A stretch of 64,000 bases of DNA from Streptomyces xylophagus (lineage in GTDB: Bacteria > Actinomycetota > Actinomycetes > Streptomycetales > Streptomycetaceae). The notes below the pieces were generated by a model that did not search any database, had not been told where the DNA came from, and saw only the letters and a list, made by a program, of their open reading frames with translations. The position numbers were made by a program, and so were the translations under genes. Location: NCBI RefSeq assembly GCF_000716435.1, contig NZ_JNWO01000009.1, forward strand, positions 1-64,000, written 5' to 3'. Position 1 is the stretch's first letter. Each line of letters begins with the position of its first letter. Shown one piece after another: positions 24,544 through 32,805 of this stretch.

Positions 24544-24754
24544 CCCTTGCTCTGGCCCAGCCGCCCCGGCTCGTTTGGCAAAAAGGGACCCAGACAACGC
24601 GGCCGGCGCAGATGACGTGGTTCTCGGAGACGATGTCACGGCGGCGAAGGGCTGCCGGTTCTTCCGGGCGCATCGGGTCATAGCAGACGAGGTCGACCAT
24701 GAGGCGCGAGTGAGTACGGATCGCATCTGCGCGGGCGTATGCATCCTGCTCTCT
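24494..24754 (-). pseudogene. Possible gene fragment upstream of DUF6082 gene
   Basis: This frame reads REQDAYARADAIRTHSRLMV, then DLVCYDPMRPEEPAALRRRD, in native-looking codon usage, but without a credible start and with a degenerate C-terminus that overlaps the next gene. It is either a remnant of a small hypothetical gene or chance coding. No family recognised. Confidence 0.3.
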
Positions 24755-24797
24755 GATGTCCCGCTACCGTGACGCCTGCTCGACGATGTCAACCCAC

Positions 24798-26543
24798 CTA
24801 TGAGCTCCGGAGGAATCGTCGACCTAGCTTTGCTCCCATCTTTGTGTCGTTGGACTCCGCGGGCCAGTCATCCCGAACCCTTTGAACGATATCTCGGCAT
24901 TTCGTGATGTTCTTGAAGAGGCTCGTCACGTAACTGCTCGGATAAACGTCATCGACGTGCATCACGAGGGAAGAGAGAGACTTTTCCGTTAGTACAGGAA
25001 CTCGCCTCAGCTCTGAAGACCAATCGAACTCAGCGTCATCAATTCTTTGCAAGTCAAGTTCTCGAAAAACCAAGTGAAGCACGAGGCGGTTACCTTGCAA
25101 GCAGACCGACCGCGGCCGCCCATCAAGTTGCTTCTTCAGGCCAGATAACGTGAGATCCACTGTGCGCATAACCTCGACGCACCTCCACACGCGATACGGT
25201 CCCACAGTTGGATTGAATAGCGTGCGGTAAGGAGGCTTTTCCGTTGACTCCCAAAGACTTCCGACCTTGCTCTTTGCAAGAACGGCAAGACTCGGTTCAC
25301 GATTCGCGCAAGCGAGAGCAACGGTGGCATCCACCACTGTGCATCCATTATCAGGACTAGGTACAGGTTCTCCACGCTTGATCGCATACGTCTTCTTCAG
25401 CGAGAGTACTAATTCGGTGCGTAGGCGATCCTGCTGTGGGTCCAAAGCCACAAAGTCGCGCGTCTCTACGCTGTTTTGCGTATTCGTTGCCCTCGTGACC
25501 GCCGTCGCGAACCCGTCAGGACAGGATTCGAGATTAATAAATCGAACCCACACCATTGCACCGTCGAGGGAGCTCCCATTCCGATGGGAGGCCTTATGGA
25601 TGCTGGCCACGGTCTGGGCACCATTGACAATACTCACCCCAGTCAGCGAAAAATCACCGAAAGTGCGGGTTGTCGCGCCGCGAGCCGTCTTCTTGATGCT
25701 CTCACAGAGAGCTGTCACACCATTATTAAAGTACCAAAAATGATGAGGGGAATCCACGATAGTATTCGCCAGTGCATCATTCACACTGGTGTTACCAAGA
25801 GCCTTTCTAATATTCTGCGAGAACAACCGATCGCCAAAACGCTCATACCACTCGGCCACCCTAGATGCCGCGACGACACCATAATAGGCTTCATACGGCT
25901 CGCTTACAGTTCCCCAATTTTCCAACTGAGCATGAAAATCGATGCGCGAGCCGCCCAGCCCCTCGGAAACAAAAGAATGGAACTCGGTCAACCCCAGCAT
26001 CTCGACCGAAACTAGCTGTTGGGTCTCATTCATCTCGTCAAGTACGTCCTGAAAAACCGCAGCAGACGGTTTCGCCAATTCAACTCGACCGGTAGTGGCA
26101 ACAACAAGGATAAATGTCACGTCGACATCGTCGAGTGCTGCCGTGATCTGCTCCTCTCGTTCTCTAAGCCGAGGGGTAAAGCGATCAAACTTCGTGTCGA
26201 GGAGATCCTTGAATCCCGCAATAAAGTTCCGTGAATCACCTAGTCCAAGACTGCCGTCTCCGGAGCCATCCCACTTGGACTGCACAAGAATCACTTTGTG
26301 CTGTGCAGGATCGATCGCAATGGCGTCAATTCCATTATCGTGACTGCCATCCACAACGGTGGCGGCCGCTTGGTCGGCCGATAGTTCAGTGAACCTTTGA
26401 ACCGCGAGGGCCGCTAAGGACCTGCTCAAGAATGCCTTCTCCCGGACGGAAGAGCTGGCTTTCTCGTAATCACTCATATCGATGTGACCAGCGAAACCTG
26501 TGTGCAGTGCATCCTTGATGTGCCTGACCCACAGCTTCTTCAT
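24798..26543 (-). CDS. AIPR-family abortive-infection protein
   Basis: 581 residues. The N-terminal third holds a restriction-endonuclease-like core (DGSHDNGIDAIAIDPAQHKV, then ILVQSKWDG), and the centre carries the AIPR hallmark HHFWYFNNGVTALCE followed by SIVNGAQTVASIHKAS and AVTRATNTQNSVETRDFVAL. AIPR proteins were first linked to abortive phage infection and often occur in defence islands, commonly as RNA- or DNA-targeting effectors. ATG 26543 follows a G-rich ribosome site; ATG 26612 is possible. GC content is visibly lower than neighbouring AICE core genes, a sign of separate transfer. It has no partner gene on the same strand close by. Confidence 0.88.
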   Translation of the reverse strand: MKKLWVRHIKDALHTGFAGHIDMSDYEKASSSVREKAFLSRSLAALAVQRFTELSADQAAATVVDGSHDNGIDAIAIDPAQHKVILVQSKWDGSGDGSLGLGDSRNFIAGFKDLLDTKFDRFTPRLREREEQITAALDDVDVTFILVVATTGRVELAKPSAAVFQDVLDEMNETQQLVSVEMLGLTEFHSFVSEGLGGSRIDFHAQLENWGTVSEPYEAYYGVVAASRVAEWYERFGDRLFSQNIRKALGNTSVNDALANTIVDSPHHFWYFNNGVTALCESIKKTARGATTRTFGDFSLTGVSIVNGAQTVASIHKASHRNGSSLDGAMVWVRFINLESCPDGFATAVTRATNTQNSVETRDFVALDPQQDRLRTELVLSLKKTYAIKRGEPVPSPDNGCTVVDATVALACANREPSLAVLAKSKVGSLWESTEKPPYRTLFNPTVGPYRVWRCVEVMRTVDLTLSGLKKQLDGRPRSVCLQGNRLVLHLVFRELDLQRIDDAEFDWSSELRRVPVLTEKSLSSLVMHVDDVYPSSYVTSLFKNITKCRDIVQRVRDDWPAESNDTKMGAKLGRRFLRSS

Positions 26544-26954
26544 GCCCCCCCCCGCATCCGAGATCAGCAGGCTCGCCCCTAGGAGGGCACGGTACCGATC
26601 GCACACGGTCATAGGGAAGAGGCAGGCTGTGATCGCCAGTCGGGTGGGAACGCACCTGGGCCGAGCGAGGACAAGCGCCGCGTGGCCTGCGTTCTAGTGT
26701 GCTCGCCTGGAACGCATCGTTGTCGCCCGCTGTCTGGATCGGCGCAGCGAGCTCAGCACCAGGGATCCACTACGCCGACCTATAGCGCGCAGCAAAGGGA
26801 CCGCCCAGCAACCGAGCACGGCATCGACATCGTCGCACTGGCCTCCCGGCATGGACTCGGCCGGTGCCAGATCACGGACACATGGCGGAAGTGGTAAGGC
26901 CGCTCGCTGACGCTGCCCGCTGGGCATCCGCTCCCTGACACAGCACCGCTGCCG

Positions 26955-27095
26955 CACCACAAGCGCACCAGATCGAGCGGGGAACAGCGGGGAATCACGG
27001 TAGAAGCAGTCGGCCACGGCGAGGCCATGCCATGGCCGTTCGGCCAAGCCAGCGCCCGAACCACCCGTAAACGCCCGCAGCTTGCCAAGCCGATG
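26955..27095 (+). repeat. Composite repeat block, copy 4
   Basis: Part one (26955-27000) CACCACAAGCGCACCAGATC then GAGCGGGGAACAGCGGGG; part two (27075-27095) CCGCAGCTTGCCAAGCCGAT plus G, 75 bases later. The rest of 26544-27187 shows no gene I can support. Confidence 0.8.
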
Positions 27096-27187
27096 TAGCA
27101 AGTTGTCCTGCCGTTCGTCCGGGCTGCGGCGCTGGGGCGCCGGTCCCGGCCGAGCGGCAGGACAACCAACCGCCACCGAGCAGCGGT

Positions 27188-27508
27188 TCATGCCACAGGC
27201 GCTTCTCGAGGTGAGAGCAGAGGCGCCTTCGTCGTCATGTCACTCGACTCCGCAGCAAGTCCGGCCGCAATCAGCCTCGCCAGCAGCTCGGCCGCTTCAG
27301 GCCGAACGGTCCCGAGCTGCACGATCCCGTCACCGAAGACGTTCACATCGGCCACTAGGCCAGCGAAGTCGGAGTCCAGGCCAAGCAACACGAGCTGATC
27401 AGCCAGGGTGCCGGCGCCTCGCCGTGCGCGGTTCCAACCGCGTACGTAGGGCACGCCAAGGGACAAGTCCTCGGCTCGTTTGGCCACCACTCCGCGCCGG
27501 TCGGTCAT
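27188..27508 (-). CDS. Small hypothetical protein, tandem paralogue 1
   Basis: 106 residues (ATG 27508 with a GAAGGG site). The segment LVLLGLDSDFAGLVADVNVF, then GDGIVQLGTVRPEAAELLAR, matches the product of the next upstream gene almost motif for motif (LEKDFPYLRADVNAFGHGLV). The two are therefore tandem duplicates. No enzymatic motif is visible. It is the last gene of a leftward operon starting at 28383 opposite the XRE-type regulator. Confidence 0.65.
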   Translation of the reverse strand: MTDRRGVVAKRAEDLSLGVPYVRGWNRARRGAGTLADQLVLLGLDSDFAGLVADVNVFGDGIVQLGTVRPEAAELLARLIAAGLAAESSDMTTKAPLLSPREAPVA

Positions 27509-27512
27509 GGCG

Positions 27513-27833
27513 TCAGGCCCTTCCCTCGTGTTCTTCGGCAATGGACGATCCGTGACTTCCGTCGTTTCCGTCTCGGCGGTATCCGCTTGCCAGCGCCAGG
27601 CGAAGGAGTTCTGCGAGGCGCTCGGCCGTGGCGGGGGACACTCGGCCCAAGTCGACGAGACCGTGTCCGAAGGCGTTCACGTCCGCGCGCAGGTAGGGGA
27701 AGTCCTTTTCCAGGCCAGCGCGAACGAGGACGTCTCGCAATGCTGTGGTCGCGTCTCGGGCCGCGTACCAGCCGTCGCTGTCGAGCGGCGACCATGCGGC
27801 GGCATCGTGCCCGTGGGTCGGCTCATCCGGCAT
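27513..27833 (-). CDS. Small hypothetical protein, tandem paralogue 2
   Basis: 106 residues from ATG 27833, which overlaps the end of the upstream gene (stop at 27823). An N-terminal SPLDSDGWYAARDATTALRD is followed by LVRAGLEKDFPYLRADVNAF and LGRVSPATAERLAELLRLAL. It is paralogous to the next gene, ends 5 bases before it and is clearly co-transcribed. Proteins of this type occur behind Streptomyces AICE regulators; function unknown. Confidence 0.7.
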   Translation of the reverse strand: MPDEPTHGHDAAAWSPLDSDGWYAARDATTALRDVLVRAGLEKDFPYLRADVNAFGHGLVDLGRVSPATAERLAELLRLALASGYRRDGNDGSHGSSIAEEHEGRA

Positions 27834-28383
27834 CTGCGGGCGTCTCCTCGGGGAGGGCAACGACCGCGGAGTAGGGCGTCGGGTACTGCTCGTCGAAGCG
27901 GTCCATCCTCGCCAGGAGTTCTGCGGAGGCGACCAGGACTGTGGCGAGCGCGACCGGGCGCAGCGGATTGGCTTCCGGTCGACGGGTAGGTGCGCGAAGC
28001 CACTGATAGCGGTCTTCGGACAGAGGGATGGCTCCGGGGACGACGATGGCGCAGCCGTGGTCGAGGTACCGGTACGGCGGTGGCGATGACGTTTCGCGTT
28101 CGAGGTAGTACGTGAAGACCTCGCGGCCATCCGAGCCCAGAAAGAACCCGACTCGCTGTGCCCTGCGGTCGATGACCGCCGGCCCGAGCAGCAGGCCATT
28201 TCGTCGAAGACGGTCGAACATCTCCAACCCGAGTCGCAGGTCCACGCTCAGCACGTCGAAGAAGCGGCCGGTCGACAGCGCGCAGGGCCTACGGGGATCG
28301 TCCGCCCAGACTTGCCGACACTCGGCGGGATCGTCGGCTGCGGCGGAGAGCCACTCCATGCCACTTCTGGTCATCCTCTGCAC
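27823..28383 (-). CDS. Conserved Streptomyces hypothetical protein (MEWL-type)
   Basis: 186 residues starting at GTG 28383, preceded by GAGGTGA. Conserved segments are MEWLSAAADDPAECRQVWAD, RFFDVLSVDLRLGLEMFDRL, GFFLGSDGREVF and YRYLDHGCAIVVPGAIPLSE. I have seen this type repeatedly next to helix-turn-helix genes in Streptomyces, but do not know a proven function; a link to DNA primase/polymerase-like proteins is sometimes suggested and I see no catalytic motif that proves it. It begins the three-gene operon divergent from the XRE-TPR regulator. Confidence 0.7.
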   Translation of the reverse strand: MQRMTRSGMEWLSAAADDPAECRQVWADDPRRPCALSTGRFFDVLSVDLRLGLEMFDRLRRNGLLLGPAVIDRRAQRVGFFLGSDGREVFTYYLERETSSPPPYRYLDHGCAIVVPGAIPLSEDRYQWLRAPTRRPEANPLRPVALATVLVASAELLARMDRFDEQYPTPYSAVVALPEETPADAG

Positions 28384-28608
28384 GTCATCTCACCTCGGTC
28401 AGAACCCAGTTGCGGCCGCAATGCCGCCTGGTGTCCAGACTCAGGGGCACCACCCTGGTGAAGGCAGATGACGAGAGGTGACGGGGGATGACACGTCCCG
28501 AGTGCACGCGTCGTCCCCCGTCACGGGTCAACAACCCGCGAACTCCGGTTACTTGCAGCGCGCACCGGTGAACAGCGCGTACATTCGGTCGAGAAGCTAA
28601 AGAATCGC

Positions 28609-30036
28609 GTGCCCCAGAAGTCGCACCCATGTACAAGTGGGGAGGGAACGGTCACGTCCTCGCTGGAGCCGATCAGCGTTCACTTACGGCAAGCCCGTCT
28701 AGGTCGCGGCTGGAGTCAGCCGCGGTTGGTACGGGAGTTGCGTCAGGTTGCGCTCCGCCGTGGCCATCAACTTCCGTCGGACGCCAGCGTCAAGCGTCGT
28801 ATTGCCAGTTGGGAGAACGGGCACAGCACGCCAGACGACTTCTACGGTCCGCTTCTGTGTGAGGCGTACGGCCTCAGCGCCGCCGAGTTAGGGCTGAACC
28901 ATGAGGGCCAGCGAGACACCGGACTCCTCGACGCAAGTTATCCGGCGAGCCCAGAAGGGGCAATCGAGACCGTCGGCCTGCTGTGGCGCGCTGATCTGAA
29001 CCGGTACGAGCCCCTGTTACAGGCCGAGCCGTCCGAGCCCGCGTGGAACGAAGCCTCGCTTCGGTGGCTGGTCGCACCCGAACCGACCGTTCCTCGGCAA
29101 CACCGAGATGGAATGCGCGTCGGTTTCGGAGACGTAGCCGCCATCAAGACGACCGCGGACATGTTCGCCGAGTTGGACGACCGTTTCGGTGGCGACCACG
29201 CTCGGCATGCTGCTGTCCAATACCTGAGCACCGAAGTGACTCCGCTCCTGCGCGGGCAGTACACCGAGCAGGTCGGGCGGGCCCTGTTCTCGACCGTGGC
29301 GGAGGCAACTCTCCTGGCCGGTTGGATGTCGTACGACGCCTGCCGTCATGGCTTGGCGCAGCGGTACTTCCTCCAGGCCCTCCGACTGGCCCAGGACGCC
29401 AACGACCGCCGGCTTGCCGGAAGCATCCTGTCCGCCATGAGTCATCAGGCCACGTTCCTCGGCCGCTACACCCAGGCCGCGACACTCGCCCGTGCCGCCC
29501 TGATGGGCATCTCCCCCGTGGCTACTCCGACACTGCGCGCCCAGTTCCACGTAATGGAAGCCCGCGCTCTTGCCCGGACTGGCGACGTAGGGGCCTGCGA
29601 AGCCGCTCTGAGCGCAGCCACCAGGGCGTTGGAGAGCCGCAACAGCGACGACGAGCCCGAATGGATCAGCTACTTCGACGAGACGGAACTTGCCGCCGAG
29701 GCTGCGCACTGCTTCCGTGACGTCAACAGCGCACGGCAGGCCGTTGCTCACGCCGAGAACGCCATGAGCGGCAGTCACGTACGGAGCGACTTCTTCGCGA
29801 CCATGGTTCTCGCCGATGCGCACCTACGTGCCGGCGATGTTGAGGAGGCATGCAGAGTGGCCCTCGATGCACTCGACCTCGGCGAGCAGCTCAAGTCAGC
29901 CCGATGTGTCAGCTACCTCGCTGAGTTTCGGCAGGGCCTCGCAGCCGTCGGCAACACCACGGAAGCGCGAGCCTTCACGGAGCAAGTCAGAGAACACAGA
30001 CTCTGGGTGGCCTCCGAAGCTCACGTCAGTGTCTGA
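28609..30036 (+). CDS. XRE-type regulator with TPR-like C-terminal domain
   Basis: 475 residues. The helix-turn-helix (about 20-80) reads HLRQARLGRGWSQPRLVREL, then SDASVKRRIASWENGHSTPD, with FYGPLLCEAYGLSAAELGL closing it. The remaining 350 residues are helical repeats (LAQRYFLQALRLAQDANDRR; CRVALDALDLGEQLKSARCV) of the kind that binds peptides or small ligands. It probably controls the divergent MEWL operon and itself. The GTG at 28609 is the only start codon near the expected end of the domain, but its ribosome site is poor, so the start is uncertain. Confidence 0.82.
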   Translation: MPQKSHPCTSGEGTVTSSLEPISVHLRQARLGRGWSQPRLVRELRQVALRRGHQLPSDASVKRRIASWENGHSTPDDFYGPLLCEAYGLSAAELGLNHEGQRDTGLLDASYPASPEGAIETVGLLWRADLNRYEPLLQAEPSEPAWNEASLRWLVAPEPTVPRQHRDGMRVGFGDVAAIKTTADMFAELDDRFGGDHARHAAVQYLSTEVTPLLRGQYTEQVGRALFSTVAEATLLAGWMSYDACRHGLAQRYFLQALRLAQDANDRRLAGSILSAMSHQATFLGRYTQAATLARAALMGISPVATPTLRAQFHVMEARALARTGDVGACEAALSAATRALESRNSDDEPEWISYFDETELAAEAAHCFRDVNSARQAVAHAENAMSGSHVRSDFFATMVLADAHLRAGDVEEACRVALDALDLGEQLKSARCVSYLAEFRQGLAAVGNTTEARAFTEQVREHRLWVASEAHVSV

Positions 30037-30058
30037 CTCCCGCACGTGGGGGCGCCGC

Positions 30059-30985
30059 TCAGAACGGGCCCCATGCATCTCGTCCCTCGCCAGTACGCAG
30101 TGACCGCACGCGCCGCGCGAACTCCGCCGCGGAACGCTCGCTGCCAGCGACCTGGTGGCCGAGCCAGGACACCATCATCAGTTCACGGAGATCCGCCAAC
30201 GTCTCGTAGCCCGGCCAGTTCATGACGTCGAAGCCGTACCGGTGAACGAACTCGGCGTACTCAGCCTTCGTGTGCCAGCCGTACCGGTCGTAGAACATCG
30301 CCGTCTGGATCAGATCCCACTCGCGCGGGGCCAGCGCGAAGCCGTCGAGGTCGATGAGCACCGCGTGACCATCCCGGTGGCGGAGCACGTTGCCGATGCT
30401 CGCGTCCCCGTGGATCATCCCGAAGGGGAGGACGAAGTCCAGCCGGTCGTAGTCCTTGTGGAGCTTTGCGGCACGGTCCTCCAGGAACGTGCGGTCTTCC
30501 TCCGGGACGCCGTCCATCTGCCTCAGAGAGCCCGACAGCTTCGCGAACGGGTCGAAGTACGGCAGCCTCAGGGTCTCGGGCTCCTCAAGCCAATGAAGTC
30601 GGCGCAGCAGGTCGGCCAACTCGCCCACCGTGGCGTACTCTTCGCGGTCCTGGACGCTCTCCCAGACGGTCACGACCCTGCCGCCGATCACCAGCGGTTG
30701 CGTGACGCCCGCCGGCACCCGCATAGCCGGAAGCTCTTCCGCCTCCAGCCACCGCGCAACCCGTACCGCCCGCTCCATGTCCTCCAGGACGTCGAGGTCA
30801 CGAGCAACGCGAACGATGATCGGCGACTTCGATAAGCGGTACACGGCGTTGGAGCCGAGCCGCAGCAACTCAGCGCCGTCCGGGTCGAGTTGGGCTGTCG
30901 CGCACGCCTCGCGCAGGACAGCCCCGAGGCCCTCCTCTGTGAACTCCGTGCCGCCGTCCTGGTCCCCGCCGCTGCCCGAGATCAT
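30059..30985 (-). CDS. Aminoglycoside phosphotransferase (APH) family protein
   Basis: 308 residues with a kinase-like fold: small-lobe strands (LGSNAVYRLSKSPIIVRVAR), catalytic loop FGMIHGDASIGNVLRHRDG (HGD...N) and metal site VLIDLDGFALAPREWDL. Enzymes of this superfamily phosphorylate small hydroxyl compounds; actual substrate is unknown and resistance should not be assumed. Such genes with a GntR or XRE regulator are standard cargo of Streptomyces AICEs. ATG 30985 is used; ATG 30997 is equally possible. It lies at the att-distal end of the element. Confidence 0.85.
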   Translation of the reverse strand: MISGSGGDQDGGTEFTEEGLGAVLREACATAQLDPDGAELLRLGSNAVYRLSKSPIIVRVARDLDVLEDMERAVRVARWLEAEELPAMRVPAGVTQPLVIGGRVVTVWESVQDREEYATVGELADLLRRLHWLEEPETLRLPYFDPFAKLSGSLRQMDGVPEEDRTFLEDRAAKLHKDYDRLDFVLPFGMIHGDASIGNVLRHRDGHAVLIDLDGFALAPREWDLIQTAMFYDRYGWHTKAEYAEFVHRYGFDVMNWPGYETLADLRELMMVSWLGHQVAGSERSAAEFARRVRSLRTGEGRDAWGPF

Positions 30986-31123
30986 GCCTTCGACCATACG
31001 GCGCCGCCCTGCCGCTCGACAGGCCGCCCACGTAATAGGGGCGTAATGACCTTGGTCAGCAGGCCTCTTGGATGCCACTCCCCCGCAGGTCAGGCCCACA
31101 AAAGCGTCACGGTCTCACCTGGG

Positions 31124-31165
31124 CTCCGGAGCCGTGTGCGCAGGTTCGAATCCTGCCGGGGGCAC
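31124..31165 (+). repeat. att core, distal copy
   Basis: Identical over all 42 bases to 913-954 in the tRNA-Arg gene. The 5' half of a tRNA is missing here, so it is an att repeat and not a second tRNA gene. It marks the distal end of the 30.2-kb element. Confidence 0.9.
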
Positions 31166-31215
31166 TCGCCAGTCAGAGACTTGAAACCAGGGTCTGACCT
31201 GCGCGGATGCCGACA

Positions 31216-31252
31216 TGAAAGAGCGGGAGTCAGTCTCACTGACTCCCGCTCT
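31216..31252. terminator. Perfect 17-bp stem hairpin
   Basis: AAAGAGCGGGAGTCAGT (31216-31232) is followed after CTC by its exact complement (31236-31252). A 17-bp stem with a 3-base loop and A/T ends works as a terminator in either direction, isolating the element boundary. Confidence 0.85.
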
Positions 31253-31417
31253 TTCTCGTTGTCTCTCACTGTTCGCGCACTATCTGCGATACACGCGACA
31301 CACCTCCGACACGCTGGCACCCACCGCCAGATCATGGGCCCGGCGACGCTCGCCCGTGTCTGCCCGCTCCCCCTTGGGAAGGCCGCGGTGGCGGTCTTCG
31401 GTGGCACGAACTCACAC

Positions 31418-31462
31418 CGCCGGCCGTCCTCGCGGCTTGACGGACCGCATTAGGAATCGATG
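31418..31462 (+). repeat. 45-bp direct repeat flanking the padR/sigma pair, left copy
   Basis: Contains CCGTCCTCGCGGCTTGACGG and ACCGCATTAGGAATCGATG. The right copy is at 32806-32850 in the same orientation with only a few differences, 1388 bp away. Confidence 0.8.
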
Positions 31463-31553
31463 CCGAAGGACAGCATGACCGAGTACACCCGTTGCCCACC
31501 GCGAACAGCGCAGCAAGTCCGTACGTAGCCACTCTCATTCGACACGTATTGAA

Positions 31554-31567
31554 TATCGTAGTCGATA
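31554..31567. promoter_or_regulatory. Inverted repeat upstream of padR, putative autoregulatory operator
   Basis: TATCG (31554-31558) and CGATA (31563-31567) are separated by 4 bases and lie 18 bases before the padR start, in an AT-rich stretch that could be its promoter. PadR proteins usually bind such sites in their own promoters. Confidence 0.45.
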
Positions 31568-31584
31568 CATGCTCTACTGGTCGC

Positions 31585-31899
31585 ATGCCGAACATCCGGC
31601 TCACCAAGCCGACGATTGCCGTCCTGGAGACGCTGCTCTCCGCGACGAGTGACAAGCAGGCATGGGGTCTCAGCATCTGCCGCGACGCCGACCTTGGCCC
31701 CGGCACCGTCTACCCCATCCTTGACCGGCTCACCGAACGCGGTTGGGTCACCAGTTACGAGGAGACCGGCCCCCACCCTGGCCGTCCCGCTCGCCGCTTC
31801 TACGAACTCACTGGCGTCGGCCGTGCGCAAGCCAGCGAAGCCCTGGAAGCACGGCAAGCCCGGCAGCTCAGGTTCCGGCTGGCGGGAGGCTCAGCATGA
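31585..31899 (+). CDS. PadR-family transcriptional regulator
   Basis: 104 residues forming one winged helix: RLTKPTIAVLETLLSATSDK, then WGLSICRDADLGPGTVYPIL (recognition helix), RLTERGWVTSYEE and the basic wing PHPGRPARRFYELTGVG, with a final dimerisation helix ALEARQARQLRFRL. PadR proteins repress neighbouring genes, often for membrane or efflux functions, and are released by small ligands. ATG 31585 is favoured over an upstream start at 31492, which would cross the inverted repeat. Its stop overlaps the start of the next gene (ATGA). Confidence 0.85.
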   Translation: MPNIRLTKPTIAVLETLLSATSDKQAWGLSICRDADLGPGTVYPILDRLTERGWVTSYEETGPHPGRPARRFYELTGVGRAQASEALEARQARQLRFRLAGGSA

Positions 31900-32738
31900 G
31901 CACACCCCCTCGGGTGGAGAGTGAACCTCCCGACCGAATCGCTACAGGCGCCCTCGTTCGGAGCGCAATAGATGGAGATGCGCCTAGCTGGAAGGCACTC
32001 GTAGAACAGCTCAGTCCTCTGGTGTGGTCCATAGCGCGCACGTACCCCCTCTCCGAAGCCGACGCGAACGAGGCCTACCAGACGACCTGGTTTCACTTCG
32101 CCCAGCACCTGAGGCGCATCGAGCCAGAAGAGGATGCAGTGGAATGGCTAGCGAGCACTGCTGGGAATCAATGCCGCAGAGTTCTTACGGATCACCTTCG
32201 CCTTGACGATACGGATCTTTCATCGGTTGCCGCGACTTTCCTCGCAGAAGAAATGGACGTTGAGCTTCCCGGACGCACCCGTCAAATCCTTCCGTCTAGA
32301 AGGTCTCCCTCGGCGTGGGGTATGACGTCCTGGGCCTCACGAATAGCAGGCAGGGACCGAGACACCAGCGAGTGGCGCGCACACCTTGCTGGGGCACCGG
32401 AAGAGGGCGTCACCCTGAACCTCGGCGAGCAACGGCGAGCAGCGTTTGGCTTCATCATCGCCGCAGCGCGATATCGGCTTCATGATCTTCTCGGTGGATT
32501 GTGGCGGCCCGTGGATTGGCTGCTGCGCACGCCAGGCCGCAGCAATACCTGCATCACCGCAGCGATCGGCATCCAGGCGATCTATATCGTCGGCGCTGGT
32601 GGCCTGCCAGCACTCGTGACAGACGTATGGGATCCCTGTGGCATCGCAGGCGCTTCCCTGTACGCCTTGGTCCGCTGGCTTCGCCGTATCCGCGGCATCG
32701 AGCTGGCCGCGCCCGAGCGAGAGCCTGCTGACGAGTAA
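31896..32738 (+). CDS. Sigma-70 region-2-like protein fused to a membrane domain
   Basis: 280 residues. Residues 18-98 resemble sigma factor region 2 (RSAIDGDAPSWKALVEQLSP; DANEAYQTTWFHFAQHLRRI; AVEWLASTAGNQCRRVL), the part that binds core polymerase and the -10 element. Region 4 is absent. Instead, residues 150-280 carry WRAHLAGAPEEGVTLNLGEQ, then a segment with one or two membrane helices (TCITAAIGIQAIYIVGAGG) that I know as a separate protein following padR genes in Streptomyces. The fusion is either natural or the result of a deletion joining two genes. It overlaps padR by 4 bases. Confidence 0.65.
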   Translation: MSTPPRVESEPPDRIATGALVRSAIDGDAPSWKALVEQLSPLVWSIARTYPLSEADANEAYQTTWFHFAQHLRRIEPEEDAVEWLASTAGNQCRRVLTDHLRLDDTDLSSVAATFLAEEMDVELPGRTRQILPSRRSPSAWGMTSWASRIAGRDRDTSEWRAHLAGAPEEGVTLNLGEQRRAAFGFIIAAARYRLHDLLGGLWRPVDWLLRTPGRSNTCITAAIGIQAIYIVGAGGLPALVTDVWDPCGIAGASLYALVRWLRRIRGIELAAPEREPADE

Positions 32739-32805
32739 GCCAAGGTTTCCCACACGCTTCAATGGGCCTCGTCGTAGCCGAGTAGCACTGCGAATGACCA
32801 CCCAT

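Larger units (their letters stand above)
913..31165. mobile_element. AICE integrated in tRNA-Arg(CCG), about 30.2 kb
   Basis: The element is delimited by perfect 42-bp direct repeats derived from tRNA-Arg. The int-proximal end carries int, xis and a HUH-type Rep in overlapping order, then small Spd/hypothetical genes, an FtsK-type DNA translocase and a GntR repressor, which is the classic pSAM2-type core. The remaining 23 kb is cargo with a strong defence flavour (RNase III-like/dsRBD kinase operon, two STAND NTPase pairs, SUKH, AIPR, DUF6082/6083 genes), followed by an XRE-type regulator and an APH-like gene near the far end. Core genes appear intact, so the element may still excise and transfer. 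The cargo contains repeated blocks that suggest stepwise growth. Confidence 0.85.

Noticed and set aside
30059..30985. Antibiotic-resistance gene
   Set aside because: The APH fold is clear, but nothing ties it to a known aminoglycoside-modifying subfamily.
31124..31165. Second tRNA-Arg gene
   Set aside because: Only the 3' 42 bases of the tRNA are present; the acceptor 5' strand, D-arm and half the anticodon stem are missing. It is an att repeat.
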